A DNA stretch of 42,566 bases from Bifidobacterium breve (GTDB lineage: Bacteria > Bacteroidota > Bacteroidia > Flavobacteriales > Flavobacteriaceae), in contig CALPIE020000006.1 of the NCBI GenBank assembly GCA_943323545.2, forward strand, positions 1-42,566, written 5' to 3'. The notes below the pieces were generated by a model. It did no database searches, was not told the DNA's origin, and saw only the letters and a program-made list of their open reading frames with translations. Shown one piece after another: positions 1 through 10,388 of the stretch (its first letter is position 1; each line of letters starts with the position of its first letter). The translations under genes and the position numbers were made by a program.

Positions 1-74
1 TTCAGACATAGCTTATAAATCATAATTGTCTAGTCTGCCAAAATCATTTTAATTAGTTTAGAATATGGTGAAAA

Positions 75-2027
75 TTATAGCTTAAGCCATTTTTTTAAAA
101 CAGCTTCTAACTCATTTTGTAGGATAGGTTTAGATAGAAAATCGTCCATTCCTACTTCGAGGCATTTTTCTTTTTCACCTAACATAATTCCAGCAGTTAA
201 TGCAATGATTGGAATACGGTTTTTATTTTCTAATGTCCGAATTTCAGTTGAGGCTTCATAACCATTTTTTATAGGCATTTGCACGTCCATTAAAATAAGA
301 TCCAATTGGTTATTTTTAAATTGTTCTATAGCTTCAGTACCATTAAAAGCTTCATAAATAGTTCCATTTGGAACTAATTTTTTAACCAACGTTTTAGTTA
401 AAAGCATATTTATTGTATTGTCTTCTACAATTAAAATTTTAGTAGCATTTAAAAATGAAGTCACACTATTTTTTACTGTTCCACTTTCATTTAATATTTC
501 AATAGCATCTTTTATTATTTTTTTTGAAGTTTTGAATTGAACATCAAAATAGAAATTACTTCCTTCGCCGAATTTACTTATCAGCTTCAATTGGCTATTC
601 ATTAATTCTAACAATTTATTTGAGATAGCCAATCCTAAACCAGTTCCTCCGTATTTACGTGAAGTAGAATTATCTTCTTGAACAAAAGACAAGAATATTT
701 TTTCTTGATTGAATTCTTTAATTCCAATTCCAGTGTCTTTAACAGAGAATTGAATAGTGGCATTACCATTACTATTTTCATGGCAATGTATATCCAATTC
801 AATTTGTCCAAACGAGGTAAATTTTATAGCATTGCTAATAAGATTGACTAATATTTGTTTCAGTCGAACGGCATCGGCAAAAATGTAAACAGGAACATCA
901 GAATCAATAGCAACAGATAAGGAAATATTTTTTAATAGTGCTTGGTGTTTGAACAGTTCGATAACTTGATTAGTCAGTTCAATTAAATTCAATTCTATGG
1001 GATGCAATTCAAGTTTTCCTGCTTCAATCTTAGAGAAATCCAAAACATCATTTACAATTTCCATTAAAGAAGTTGCAGATTCATTAATGGTCGACATATA
1101 TTCCATTTGGTTTTTATCCAATTCCGTTTTTATAAGTAAATTGGTAAAACCGATAATGCCATTTAAAGGAGTTCTAATTTCGTGACTCATATTTGCTAAA
1201 AATTCTGATTTGGCATTGTTTGCTGCTTCAGCATGAAGTTTGGCTTTAATGAGTTCCATTTCCATTACTTTTCGAGCAGTTATGTCAATGAACGTAATAA
1301 TTATTTCTTTAATTTCACCTTCTTTGTTGTATTCTGGGAATCCATTTACTTGTAACCAAATTATGTCATTAAATGATGGGCGATTAACTCCCATAATGAT
1401 ATTTTTTAAGGACCTGTTTGTTGATTTAATTTCGTTAACAGGATAATTTTCAAATGCTACAGAAGAACCGTCTTCATAAATAAACTTCCATTGAGGATCG
1501 AAAGCTAATTTCCCTCTCATTTGGTCTTCAGTTAAGCCTAATAATTCAGAAGATTTAGCATTACTAATATGAATAGAAGTGTCTGGATTATGAATGACAA
1601 CGCCTGTTTCAAGATTGTTTAAGATGTCTCGATATCTTTTTTCATTTTCAGCTAAGGAATCAACAGCAATTTTTCGCTCGGTAATATCTTTTCCAAAACA
1701 AGCAATACCATAAATTTCCTCTTCTTTATACATTGGATGAATATTAATTTCATACCATGACAATTCTATCAAATCTTTCACAGGACTATCTATTTCTACA
1801 ACCACTTTTTCGCCCTTAAAACCCCTGTCATATAATGCTTTCCAATAGGATAAATAATCTTCTTCAAAATAATCTTTAGAAAGTATAAAATCGTTTATAT
1901 TAAAAACATGACCAGTAAATAATTCTAAATTTTTTTGAAAAACATCGTTAAATGCAATAATTCTGTAGTTCTTATCGATACTCCACATAAGATCTGTTGA
2001 ACTATTTATTAATGCTTGATGTATCAT
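75..2027 (-). CDS. PAS-PAS-HisKA-HATPase_c-REC hybrid sensor histidine kinase
   Basis: 650 aa; H-box '[16 protein letters not shown]', N/G boxes '[10 protein letters not shown]' and 'DTGIGI...GGTGLGLAI', C-terminal receiver '[13 protein letters not shown]'. Confidence 0.93.
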   Translation of the reverse strand: MIHQALINSSTDLMWSIDKNYRIIAFNDVFQKNLELFTGHVFNINDFILSKDYFEEDYLSYWKALYDRGFKGEKVVVEIDSPVKDLIELSWYEINIHPMYKEEEIYGIACFGKDITERKIAVDSLAENEKRYRDILNNLETGVVIHNPDTSIHISNAKSSELLGLTEDQMRGKLAFDPQWKFIYEDGSSVAFENYPVNEIKSTNRSLKNIIMGVNRPSFNDIIWLQVNGFPEYNKEGEIKEIIITFIDITARKVMEMELIKAKLHAEAANNAKSEFLANMSHEIRTPLNGIIGFTNLLIKTELDKNQMEYMSTINESATSLMEIVNDVLDFSKIEAGKLELHPIELNLIELTNQVIELFKHQALLKNISLSVAIDSDVPVYIFADAVRLKQILVNLISNAIKFTSFGQIELDIHCHENSNGNATIQFSVKDTGIGIKEFNQEKIFLSFVQEDNSTSRKYGGTGLGLAISNKLLELMNSQLKLISKFGEGSNFYFDVQFKTSKKIIKDAIEILNESGTVKNSVTSFLNATKILIVEDNTINMLLTKTLVKKLVPNGTIYEAFNGTEAIEQFKNNQLDLILMDVQMPIKNGYEASTEIRTLENKNRIPIIALTAGIMLGEKEKCLEVGMDDFLSKPILQNELEAVLKKWLKL

Positions 2028-2236
2028 ATGAATTGGTGATTTATCATTTAATATAAATTATAATTAAATGGAGTAAAAAGAAACATTAGTTATCTCAAAT
2101 ATATTGATTTTTATTAATTTTCACAATTACTTTGAATTTGATGATTTAGGTATCGTTTATTTTTTACCAAAAGCGATAGGCAAATTTGCTATTGCTTCGG
2201 GTACAAACCTCATCTTAAAAGAAGGGTTTTTGTTTT

Positions 2237-2665
2237 TTACAAGCTCTTTATCACATACGTTACCATTCCCCAAATAATCAATTCGTTTTCTTCAGTTACT
2301 TTTATTGGCTTGAAGGCATTATTTTCGGGCACCAAATAAACACCGTCTTTTTCTACTAAGATACGTTTTATCGTAAATTCACCATCAATAAAGCAAACAG
2401 CTACTTTGTTATTTTGTGGTTCGATGCTTCTGTCAATTACTAAAATGTCGCCATCGTCTATTCCGGCGCCAATCATCGATGTTCCTGAAGCTTTGGCGTA
2501 AAAGGTTGCTTCTCTGTTTTTCACCAATACATTGTCTAAACTAATTTTGCTTTCGTCAAAATCGGCTGCAGGCGAAGGGAAACCTGCTTTTATGCCAGCA
2601 GCAATATACGGAAGTTCATTGGTGTTTTCAAAATCGGGAACAAAGAAATTAATTTTTTTTATCAT
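2237..2665 (-). CDS. umuD: UmuD/LexA-like S24 autoproteolytic peptidase; start likely at internal Met (MIKKINFFV) rather than the ORF-track start at 2722, which runs into a repeat
   Basis: 'GTSMIGAGIDDGDILVIDR' and 'FTIKRI' Ser/Lys catalytic motifs; CAT (start, minus strand) at 2663-2665. Confidence 0.85.
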   Translation of the reverse strand: MIKKINFFVPDFENTNELPYIAAGIKAGFPSPAADFDESKISLDNVLVKNREATFYAKASGTSMIGAGIDDGDILVIDRSIEPQNNKVAVCFIDGEFTIKRILVEKDGVYLVPENNAFKPIKVTEENELIIWGMVTYVIKSL

Positions 2666-2773
2666 AATTTTTAACCGCAAAGAGCGCAAAGTCCTTCGTA
2701 CTCCCGAAGCTTCGGGAGGCAAAGTTTTGACGCAATCCCGAAGCCTCGGGACGCAAAGTTTTTTAAAAAGGGT

Positions 2774-4036
2774 TTAACATTTTACTTCAAAAATTTCTTT
2801 AATATCAGTCGTGTATTTTTTAGACAAATGGTTCTGTTTCATTTTCCAAGTACGTTGTAAATCTTGATTGCCCAGACGAATTTTGCGTTCACCTGTTTTT
2901 TTATGAAAATCGTCAATGACTTTCATTAGTTTTTGATGCTTCGGATTTTCTTCTTCGAACAAATGAAATTGCTTTTGGTCTTGCGGAATAATCTGTGTTA
3001 CAATAATTCCGGCTTTTTTATAAATTTCGCCTTCCTCAAATAGTGCTGCAAGCATTTTTACAGCAACCGAACCTAAAGTAATATTTGAATTACTCGCAAA
3101 AGGTAAGGTTTCCATTTTATAGAAATTATAGCGTTGTCGGTCGACTTTATATTTGTCTTTTCTAAGGTATAAAATTATACCATGGCAACATGAATTTTGC
3201 TTTCGTAATTTTTCAGCGCATACCGTTGCAAAAGTCGAAACGCGTTCTTTCATTTCATCAAACGTGCTAATGTTTCCATCAAAACTTCGTGTAATAGCAA
3301 TTTGTTTTTTGTCTTTTGGTTCTTCCATTTCCAACACCGATTTGCCTTCTAGTTCATACTTCAATCGAAGTCCAACAACGCCCATTTCTTTTTTTATAAA
3401 AGCAGTGTTATGAGACAATGTAAAATCATACGCCGTTAAAATATTTTTGGCTTTCATCTTTTGGGTTAATCGATAACCAATTCCCCAAACGTCTTCTATT
3501 TTAGTCCATTTTAATGCTTTAATACGTTTTTCTTCGGTGTCAATTAGGTAAACTCCTTGCGTGCGTTCTTGGTATTTCTTTGCAATTTTATTGGCTACTT
3601 TTGATAATGCTTTGGTTTCGGCAAAACCAATGCAAGTGGGAATACTTATCCATTTTTGGATGCGTTTTTTCATCTGCAAACCATAATTGTGATAATCAGA
3701 AATTTTCATTCCGTCAAAATTCAAGAACGCTTCGTCAATGCTATACACTTCTACATTGGGCGTAAAACCTTCTAAAATTTTCATCACTCGATTACTCAAA
3801 TCACCGTACAAAGCATAATTGGAAGAAAAAACGTGAATGTTTTGTTGCTTGAGTTGACTTCGAAATTTAAATTCGGGGGCACCCATCGGAATTCCTAAAT
3901 CTTTCGCTTCATAACTTCTCGAAATAACACATCCATCATTATTAGACAAAATAACAATGGGTTTTCCAACAAGTTGCGGTTGAAAAACACGTTCGCAGGA
4001 AGCATAAAAATTATTACAATCGACTAAAGCATACAT
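2774..4036 (-). CDS. umuC: Y-family DNA polymerase V catalytic subunit UmuC
   Basis: 'MYALVDCNNFYASCERVF', 'VEVYSIDEAFLNF' Y-family motifs; 420 aa. Confidence 0.93.
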   Translation of the reverse strand: MYALVDCNNFYASCERVFQPQLVGKPIVILSNNDGCVISRSYEAKDLGIPMGAPEFKFRSQLKQQNIHVFSSNYALYGDLSNRVMKILEGFTPNVEVYSIDEAFLNFDGMKISDYHNYGLQMKKRIQKWISIPTCIGFAETKALSKVANKIAKKYQERTQGVYLIDTEEKRIKALKWTKIEDVWGIGYRLTQKMKAKNILTAYDFTLSHNTAFIKKEMGVVGLRLKYELEGKSVLEMEEPKDKKQIAITRSFDGNISTFDEMKERVSTFATVCAEKLRKQNSCCHGIILYLRKDKYKVDRQRYNFYKMETLPFASNSNITLGSVAVKMLAALFEEGEIYKKAGIIVTQIIPQDQKQFHLFEEENPKHQKLMKVIDDFHKKTGERKIRLGNQDLQRTWKMKQNHLSKKYTTDIKEIFEVKC

Positions 4037-4121
4037 GATGTAAAGTTACAGAATAGTCGAGTAGGAGAAAGTTAAAATTTCGTATTGTTGATAAAAAAAC
4101 TACTAAAATCGCTTTTGTTGT

Positions 4122-4174
4122 TAGCCACGAATTCACGAATTTAAAAAGAGTGATTATTCGTGAATTCGTGGCTA
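4122..4174. repeat. Perfect 19-bp inverted repeat (TAGCCACGAATTCACGAAT / ATTCGTGAATTCGTGGCTA) downstream of nuoN
   Basis: Arms 4122-4140 and 4156-4174, 15-nt loop. Confidence 0.9.
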
Positions 4175-4212
4175 GCTTTTAAAATGGCAAGACTTTATTT
4201 ATATCTGCGCAA

Positions 4213-5592
4213 TTATTTCAATAAATTGGTAAGCAAATCAGGGTGAATTCCGATAAGGATATTTAGCAGAATAGCAACAATTCCTACAACATGATACACA
4301 AGTGGAGTAGTTGTTTTTTCATCCGTTACGTCTTTTGTATACATCGCTAAAATCAATTTGAAATAGTAACCCACACTTATAATCGAGTTGATTACTCCTG
4401 CAATTACAACTACCAAATAACCAGCTTTTATAGTTTGTGTAAACAACATAAATTTGGCAAAGAAACCAGAGAAAATCGGAATACCAGCCATCGATAACAA
4501 AGAAGCAGTCAACACCGCTGCCAATATTGGATTGCTTTTTCCTAATCCGTTGAAGTTGATAATGTCTTCGTTGTCTTTGTCTTTGGTAACATAAATAATT
4601 ACGGCAAACGAGGCGATTCCGGCAAGAGCATACGCAGCCGTATAATACAACAACGTACTTGCCGCTGTGGATAAACTCAACAACGCCATCAACATGAATC
4701 CAGCATGAGAAACACCTGAGAATGCTAACATTCGTTTCACATTACTTTGACGTAATGCCATGATATTTCCTACTGTCATAGAAGCGATTGAAACAATCAC
4801 TATAATAATTTCGAAATTATAAGTTAGGCCAACTGTCAATCCGCTAAGTAATTTATAAAGAGTTGCCATTGCAACTACTTTTGCCAATGTACTCATAGTT
4901 GCTGTTGTAAGCGCTGGTGAACCTTCATATACATCGGGTGCCCAAAAGTGAAAAGGAACTGCAGCAATTTTAAACAACATTCCGATAATCATTAAAGTTA
5001 TTCCGATTGGAAACCAAATAGGCAAACCTGCACCTTGCGATAAATCGTATATTTCGACAACATTAAAATAACCTGTAGCGCCATAAATTAGACAAATTCC
5101 GAATAATATAATTCCGGATGCGAAGGAGCCCAGTAAGAAATATTTCATTCCGGCTTCGTTGCTTTTGATATCTAATCGTTTGCTGGCGGCTAGGATGTAA
5201 AGTGATATTGACAACACTTCAATTCCGAGGAAAAACATTGATAAATTCGTAAACGAAACCATCGCTACAGCTCCCGCTAAAAGGAAGATTTTTATCGCAA
5301 CAAAATCGGAAATCTTCGATTGATGGTCTTTATATACATCGTGACTTAAGGCAATTAAAAAGATGGTAAGTACAATAAATAGCGAAGAGAAAGCATTTGA
5401 AAACGAATTCGCCTGAATCATTGTCACGTATTTCTCATCGAAAGTACTTCCCAAAGACCACACATTTAACGTGATTCCAAGAATGGCAAAAAGCCCTACA
5501 ATTGTTACCGGAACAAGTGCTTTTCTTAGATTAAAGATTTCAGCTAGTAGGCAGAAAACACCGAGTGCTGATATGGCTATTAATGTTTGCAT
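4213..5592 (-). CDS. nuoN: NADH-quinone oxidoreductase subunit N
   Basis: 459 aa polytopic proton-pumping subunit ('PFHFWAPDVYEGSP', 'KRMLAFSGVSHAGFM'); last gene of nuo cluster. Confidence 0.95.
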   Translation of the reverse strand: MQTLIAISALGVFCLLAEIFNLRKALVPVTIVGLFAILGITLNVWSLGSTFDEKYVTMIQANSFSNAFSSLFIVLTIFLIALSHDVYKDHQSKISDFVAIKIFLLAGAVAMVSFTNLSMFFLGIEVLSISLYILAASKRLDIKSNEAGMKYFLLGSFASGIILFGICLIYGATGYFNVVEIYDLSQGAGLPIWFPIGITLMIIGMLFKIAAVPFHFWAPDVYEGSPALTTATMSTLAKVVAMATLYKLLSGLTVGLTYNFEIIIVIVSIASMTVGNIMALRQSNVKRMLAFSGVSHAGFMLMALLSLSTAASTLLYYTAAYALAGIASFAVIIYVTKDKDNEDIINFNGLGKSNPILAAVLTASLLSMAGIPIFSGFFAKFMLFTQTIKAGYLVVVIAGVINSIISVGYYFKLILAMYTKDVTDEKTTTPLVYHVVGIVAILLNILIGIHPDLLTNLLK

Positions 5593-5632
5593 TTTTTATT
5601 TAGGATTTGGGATTTTGAGATTTAGGATTTTA
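5593..5632. repeat. TTTAGGATTT-type degenerate repeat in nuoN-nuoM spacer
   Basis: 'tatttaggatttgggattttgagatttaggatttt'; its reverse complement matches the arm at 14551-14583. Confidence 0.75.
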
Positions 5633-5658
5633 TGTCTCCGTAAAAATCAAAATCTTAT

Positions 5659-7095
5659 TTATCTATTAATATGGATTAAAATCTCTTTTATACTTGGTGT
5701 CACTAATTCTACAATTGGTTTTGGATACAATCCGAAAAACAATAAAAAGCCCAATATAATGACTAAAATGATGGTTTCGTTTAAAGTGACATCCGCAAAA
5801 ACTTTGACATTCGTTTCTCCTAACATTACGTTTTGAAACATTTTCAACATATAGTAAGCGCCCAAAATAATTGTAGTTCCGCCAAGGACAGCATACCAAA
5901 GATTCACTTGTGATAAACTATACAATACCGTAAATTCTCCCACAAAGTTAAAAGTACCAGGCAACGCTACCGATGCTAAAACCAATATCATGAACATCGA
6001 AGTGAACTTTGGCGATTGCGAACGGATGCCTCCCATTTCACCAATTTTTCCGGTTTCATACCTTCTAAAAATGATTTCAGCAATGAAGAACAATCCAACG
6101 ATTACAAATCCGTGCGCAATCATTTGATAAACAGCTCCGTTTAATCCATCAAGAGTTAAAGTATAACATCCTGCGGCGATTAAACCAACGTGAGCCAATG
6201 AAGAATACGCCAATAATTTTTTCAAATCCTTTTGACGCAATGCGACAATTGAACCGTAAATCACACCAGCAATACTCAATCCGATTAACATTGGCATATA
6301 AGTTTTTGATGCTAAAGGAGCAATTGGTAATTGCCAACGAATAACGCTGTACAATCCCATTTTAAGCATAATCCCAGAAAGCAACATCGTTCCAACTGTA
6401 GGTGCTTTTTGATATACTTTTGCCTGCCAGGTATGAAAAGGAATAATCGGAATTTTAATCGCATATGCTAAGAAAAAAGCAAAAAATATCCAGAATTGTT
6501 CAGAAGCCGATAAGTCTAATTTATATAAATCTTCTAATAAAAAGCTTCCAGCTAATTGGTATAAATAGGCAAAAGCAACTAGCATAAATAAAGAACCAGC
6601 TAAGGTATAAATGAAGAATTTAACTACTGCTTTTTTGCGTTCTTCGGCATCGCCATGACCCCAGATTAAAGCGATAAAGTAAATTGGAATTAATGATATC
6701 TCCCAGAAAACATAATACAATAATCCGTCGACAGCTAAGAATGTTCCTATCATCGCAAACGCCATAAATAATACTAAAGCATAAAAGTTTTTGGCATTAT
6801 TAAATTGATTACCGAATGAGGAGAATAAGATTAAAGGAGTTAAAGCCGTCGTCAGTAAAACCATTGCCAATGACAAACCATCGGCTTGAAATGCTAGGGC
6901 TACTTTTGGATTTTCCATCCAACTTCCGATATAGCTGATATTGCTTCCGTTGGTGAAAAGATACAATAAATATGAAGCAAATCCGAAAGCCGCAACGCTA
7001 AAAAGAAATGCGATTTTAGATGCTACTTTGTCTCCCGAAAGAAACGTAGCAATCGAACCAACTAAAAGTAATAGTAATAGAGTAGTTACATCCAT
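5659..7095 (-). CDS. nuoM: NADH-quinone oxidoreductase subunit M (start at MDVTTLLL)
   Basis: 'PFHTWQAKVYQKAPTVGTMLLSGIMLKMG', 'KKLLAYSSLAHVG'; CAT at 7093-7095 overlaps nuoL stop. Confidence 0.95.
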   Translation of the reverse strand: MDVTTLLLLLLVGSIATFLSGDKVASKIAFLFSVAAFGFASYLLYLFTNGSNISYIGSWMENPKVALAFQADGLSLAMVLLTTALTPLILFSSFGNQFNNAKNFYALVLFMAFAMIGTFLAVDGLLYYVFWEISLIPIYFIALIWGHGDAEERKKAVVKFFIYTLAGSLFMLVAFAYLYQLAGSFLLEDLYKLDLSASEQFWIFFAFFLAYAIKIPIIPFHTWQAKVYQKAPTVGTMLLSGIMLKMGLYSVIRWQLPIAPLASKTYMPMLIGLSIAGVIYGSIVALRQKDLKKLLAYSSLAHVGLIAAGCYTLTLDGLNGAVYQMIAHGFVIVGLFFIAEIIFRRYETGKIGEMGGIRSQSPKFTSMFMILVLASVALPGTFNFVGEFTVLYSLSQVNLWYAVLGGTTIILGAYYMLKMFQNVMLGETNVKVFADVTLNETIILVIILGFLLFFGLYPKPIVELVTPSIKEILIHINR

Positions 7096-8978
7096 TAGAC
7101 AATTTTTTGAGCTAAAAATAAATAAATAATTATGGCACACACACCCAAAACAAAAGCGAATAGGTACAAGCCAATACTTCCTGTTTGTAATTTTTTACCT
7201 TGATTTCCAATACCATTTGCAGCAGATCCAAAACTAAATACTACTTTTCCTAAAGCTGGTTCAAGTGTGGTTCTGAAGAAATTAGAAAGTCCGTTCAAAG
7301 GTTTTACAATTAAGAAAGTATACAATTCGTCAACGTAATATTTGTTGTAAATGGTTTTGTTGATTCCGGTGATGGCTTCATCTTCTGCGGGCACAAAACT
7401 TTGTTTGATGTATTTCGAATATGCCCAACCGATTCCGATTAGCGCACCTGCTAAAGCAATTCCCATTAGCATGTATTCGTTACTTCCCAATTCGTGATGT
7501 TCTAATTTGGTTGCCAAAATAGGTTCCATAAAATGGTTCAACCAATTGTTTCCTGGGAAGTTTATCAATCCGCCAACAGTTGCCAAAAATGCTAAAATAA
7601 CTAATGGCAAAGTGATCAAACTTGGACTTTCATGCAAATGGTGTTTTTGTTCTTCGGTTCCTCGGAAGTCTTTGAAGAACGTTAAATACATCAATCGGAA
7701 CATATAAAAAGCGGTCATGATAGAAGCAATAGAACCGACAATCCAAAGTGCTTTATTGTGTTCGAAAGCTACCATTAAGATTTCGTCTTTCGACCAGAAT
7801 CCAGCGAATGGAAAAATTCCTGCTATGGCTAGAGTTGAAATCATCATTGTCCAAAAGGTAATAGGCATAGCTTTACGCAATCCACCCATTTTTCGCATGT
7901 CTTGTTCACCGTGTAAAGCATGTATCACAGAACCTGAGCCTAAGAATAAACACGCTTTAAAGAAAGCATGAGTGATAACGTGGAAAACTGCCACTGTATA
8001 AGCTCCCATTCCCAAAGCTAAAAACATAAGACCTAATTGTGAAACTGTAGAATAAGCCAATACTTTTTTGATATCGTTTTGTAATAATCCGATGGATGCA
8101 GCTACTATTGCTGTGGATGCTCCAACAATGGCGATTATTTCTTGTACTAAAGGTGTTAATTCGAAGATAAAATTCATTCGGGTAACCATAAAAATTCCAG
8201 CCGTTACCATTGTTGCTGCGTGAATTAAAGCAGAAACTGGAGTTGGTCCTGCCATCGCATCGGGTAACCAAGTGTATAATGGTAACTGTGCCGATTTTCC
8301 ACAAGCACCAATAAACAAACAAAAAGCTGCAATAGTTACTAATTTGTCTGGAGTATCTCCTAATGTAGCCGATTGTAAAGTTCCATAATCTAATGAATTA
8401 AAAGTATACGCTAAGAGAAACATTCCGATTAAGAAACCTAAATCTCCAATACGGTTCATGATAAACGCTTTCTTTGCAGCATCGTTGTAGTCTTGGTTTT
8501 TATGCCAGAATCCGATGAGTAAGTAAGAGCAAAGTCCAACGCCTTCCCATCCAATAAACATCACTAATAAATTGCTTCCGACAACCAACGTAATCATAAA
8601 GAAAACAAACAGATTCAAATACGCAAAGAACTTGTGCATGTTCTCATCATCGTGCATGTAGCTTATCGAATATAAGTGTATCAATGAACCAATTCCGGTT
8701 ACGAATAGTAACCACAATAATGATAATTGGTCTAAAAGGATTCCGAAATCCAATTTAAAATTGCTTACCTGAATCCAATCAAACAACGAAACCTGAATGG
8801 GTTTTCCGGTTTGATTGACTTGCATAAAAAAGTAAACGCTTAAAACAAATGGAATCACAATAGCGATAGTTCCGAGTGCACCAGAAAATCCTTTTCCTGT
8901 TTTTTTCCCGAAGAAAACGTTGCATAAAAACCCTATGAATGGGCTTAATAATAATAGTAAGATTAGATTCTTCTCCAT
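7095..8978 (-). CDS. nuoL: NADH-quinone oxidoreductase subunit L
   Basis: 627 aa; 'GWEGVGLCSYLLIGFW', 'LPDAMAGPTPVSALIHAATMVTAG'. Confidence 0.96.
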   Translation of the reverse strand: MEKNLILLLLLSPFIGFLCNVFFGKKTGKGFSGALGTIAIVIPFVLSVYFFMQVNQTGKPIQVSLFDWIQVSNFKLDFGILLDQLSLLWLLFVTGIGSLIHLYSISYMHDDENMHKFFAYLNLFVFFMITLVVGSNLLVMFIGWEGVGLCSYLLIGFWHKNQDYNDAAKKAFIMNRIGDLGFLIGMFLLAYTFNSLDYGTLQSATLGDTPDKLVTIAAFCLFIGACGKSAQLPLYTWLPDAMAGPTPVSALIHAATMVTAGIFMVTRMNFIFELTPLVQEIIAIVGASTAIVAASIGLLQNDIKKVLAYSTVSQLGLMFLALGMGAYTVAVFHVITHAFFKACLFLGSGSVIHALHGEQDMRKMGGLRKAMPITFWTMMISTLAIAGIFPFAGFWSKDEILMVAFEHNKALWIVGSIASIMTAFYMFRLMYLTFFKDFRGTEEQKHHLHESPSLITLPLVILAFLATVGGLINFPGNNWLNHFMEPILATKLEHHELGSNEYMLMGIALAGALIGIGWAYSKYIKQSFVPAEDEAITGINKTIYNKYYVDELYTFLIVKPLNGLSNFFRTTLEPALGKVVFSFGSAANGIGNQGKKLQTGSIGLYLFAFVLGVCAIIIYLFLAQKIV

Positions 8979-8984
8979 TCGGGA

Positions 8985-9305
8985 TTATCCTTTTAAGTTT
9001 TTTAAATTAGCGATATCAATCGAGCCAATATTTCGAAATACCGAAACCAAAATAGCCAATCCTACAGCTACTTCAGCGGCAGCAACTGCCATTGAGAAAA
9101 AAACAAATACTTGTCCTTCGGCATCTTGATGGTAGGTTGAAAAAGCTACAAATAGTAAGTTAACAGCATTCAACATAATTTCGATTGACATAAATACAAT
9201 AATCGCATTACGTCGGTACAAAACACCAAATACCCCGATGCAAAAAAGCAACACCGAAAGGAAAATGTAGTTTTCTATCCCTATTTCATTTAAAATATTT
9301 GTCAT
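8985..9305 (-). CDS. nuoK: NADH-quinone oxidoreductase subunit K (start at MTNILNEIG)
   Basis: '[26 protein letters not shown]'; CAT at 9303-9305. Confidence 0.94.
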   Translation of the reverse strand: MTNILNEIGIENYIFLSVLLFCIGVFGVLYRRNAIIVFMSIEIMLNAVNLLFVAFSTYHQDAEGQVFVFFSMAVAAAEVAVGLAILVSVFRNIGSIDIANLKNLKG

Positions 9306-9306
9306 C

Positions 9307-9813
9307 TTATTTGGTTTCTTTTTTAGACAATAATACAGTTCCAATCATGGCTACTAGCAACAATACAGAGGCAAATTCAAATGGCACCATATATTCGTTT
9401 AACAAAACATTTCCTAATTTTTTTATAGATTGGTAATCTTCACCCGATAAATCATATTCGCCCATGATGGTTTTAGAATTGATGAAAATAGTAATCATCA
9501 CAATACTCAAAATGCAAAACACAATAATGGCTCCCAATCGAGTAATTCGGGGTTTATGGACTTCATCTTCTTTGTTTAAATTCATCAACATAATGGTAAA
9601 TAAAAACAGAATCATAATCGCTCCCGAGTAGACGATGACGTGTACAATCGCTAAAAATTGCGCGTTGAACAACAAGTAATGTCCCGCAATCGAAAAGAAG
9701 CAAATCACCAAATAAATGGCACTGTGTATTGGGTTCTTACTATAGATTGTCAGAAACGCTGTCGACAAAGTGATAGTAGCTAAAATGTAAAATATAATCT
9801 GTACTGGTGACAT
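9307..9813 (-). CDS. nuoJ: NADH-quinone oxidoreductase subunit J
   Basis: '[46 protein letters not shown]'. Confidence 0.94.
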   Translation of the reverse strand: MSPVQIIFYILATITLSTAFLTIYSKNPIHSAIYLVICFFSIAGHYLLFNAQFLAIVHVIVYSGAIMILFLFTIMLMNLNKEDEVHKPRITRLGAIIVFCILSIVMITIFINSKTIMGEYDLSGEDYQSIKKLGNVLLNEYMVPFEFASVLLLVAMIGTVLLSKKETK

Positions 9814-10382
9814 TAGTTAGCGTTTTTGAGCTTGCCTTCTGCAAGGAGGTTGTTATTTTTAATAGCCATTTCTAACGGCATTACTAATTTATCTTTTCCG
9901 AAAATAAAATCTTCACGGTGGTAACTCGACGGAACCAATTCTTTGGAAATCGTCAAATAAATAGCATCTTTCGGACAAGCTTCTTCACACAATCCGCAGA
10001 AAATGCAACGCAACATATTGATTTCATAAATCGAAGCGTATTTTTCTTCGCGGTACAAATGCATTTCGTCTGGCTTTCTTTCGGCGGCAGTCATCGTGAT
10101 GGCTTCGGCCGGACACGATAAGGCGCATAATCCGCAAGCCGTACAGTTTTCACGTCCTTGTTCGTCGCGTTTTAACATGTGTTGTCCACGATACACCGGG
10201 CTGAATTCACGGGTTTGTTCCGGATAATGAATGGTTGCTTTTTTTCTGAAAAAGTGCTTAATCGTAATAAGTAATCCTTTTACGATGGCCACCAGATACA
10301 GGCGTTCGAAAAACGTCATTTCCTTATTAGAAACTTGTTTTTTTCTGCCTGATAGTGATATGGATTGAATGGATGCTGACAT
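9813..10382 (-). CDS. nuoI: NADH-quinone oxidoreductase subunit I (2x 4Fe-4S)
   Basis: 'CTACGLCALSCPAEAI' and 'CIFCGLCEEACPKDAI'. Confidence 0.96.
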   Translation of the reverse strand: MSASIQSISLSGRKKQVSNKEMTFFERLYLVAIVKGLLITIKHFFRKKATIHYPEQTREFSPVYRGQHMLKRDEQGRENCTACGLCALSCPAEAITMTAAERKPDEMHLYREEKYASIYEINMLRCIFCGLCEEACPKDAIYLTISKELVPSSYHREDFIFGKDKLVMPLEMAIKNNNLLAEGKLKNAN

Positions 10383-10388
10383 ATTTTT

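Noticed and set aside
997-1446. Small plus-strand ORFs antisense to the histidine kinase
   Set aside because: Shadow ORFs of a well-supported coding gene; no start-site or protein-family evidence. The same applies to the other short antisense ORFs in nuo, aspS, RND, sucA, sucB and downstream genes.
2171-2197. Hairpin AAGCGATAG...CTATTGCTT downstream of umuD as a terminator
   Set aside because: Imperfect stem and no clear T-run on the minus strand; too weak to call.
2532-2777. Plus-strand 81-aa ORF over umuD and the repeat
   Set aside because: Mostly translation of palindromic repeats and antisense DNA.
5471-5836. 121-aa plus-strand ORF across nuoN/nuoM
   Set aside because: Antisense to two conserved genes and running through a repeat; composition follows the opposite-strand codons.
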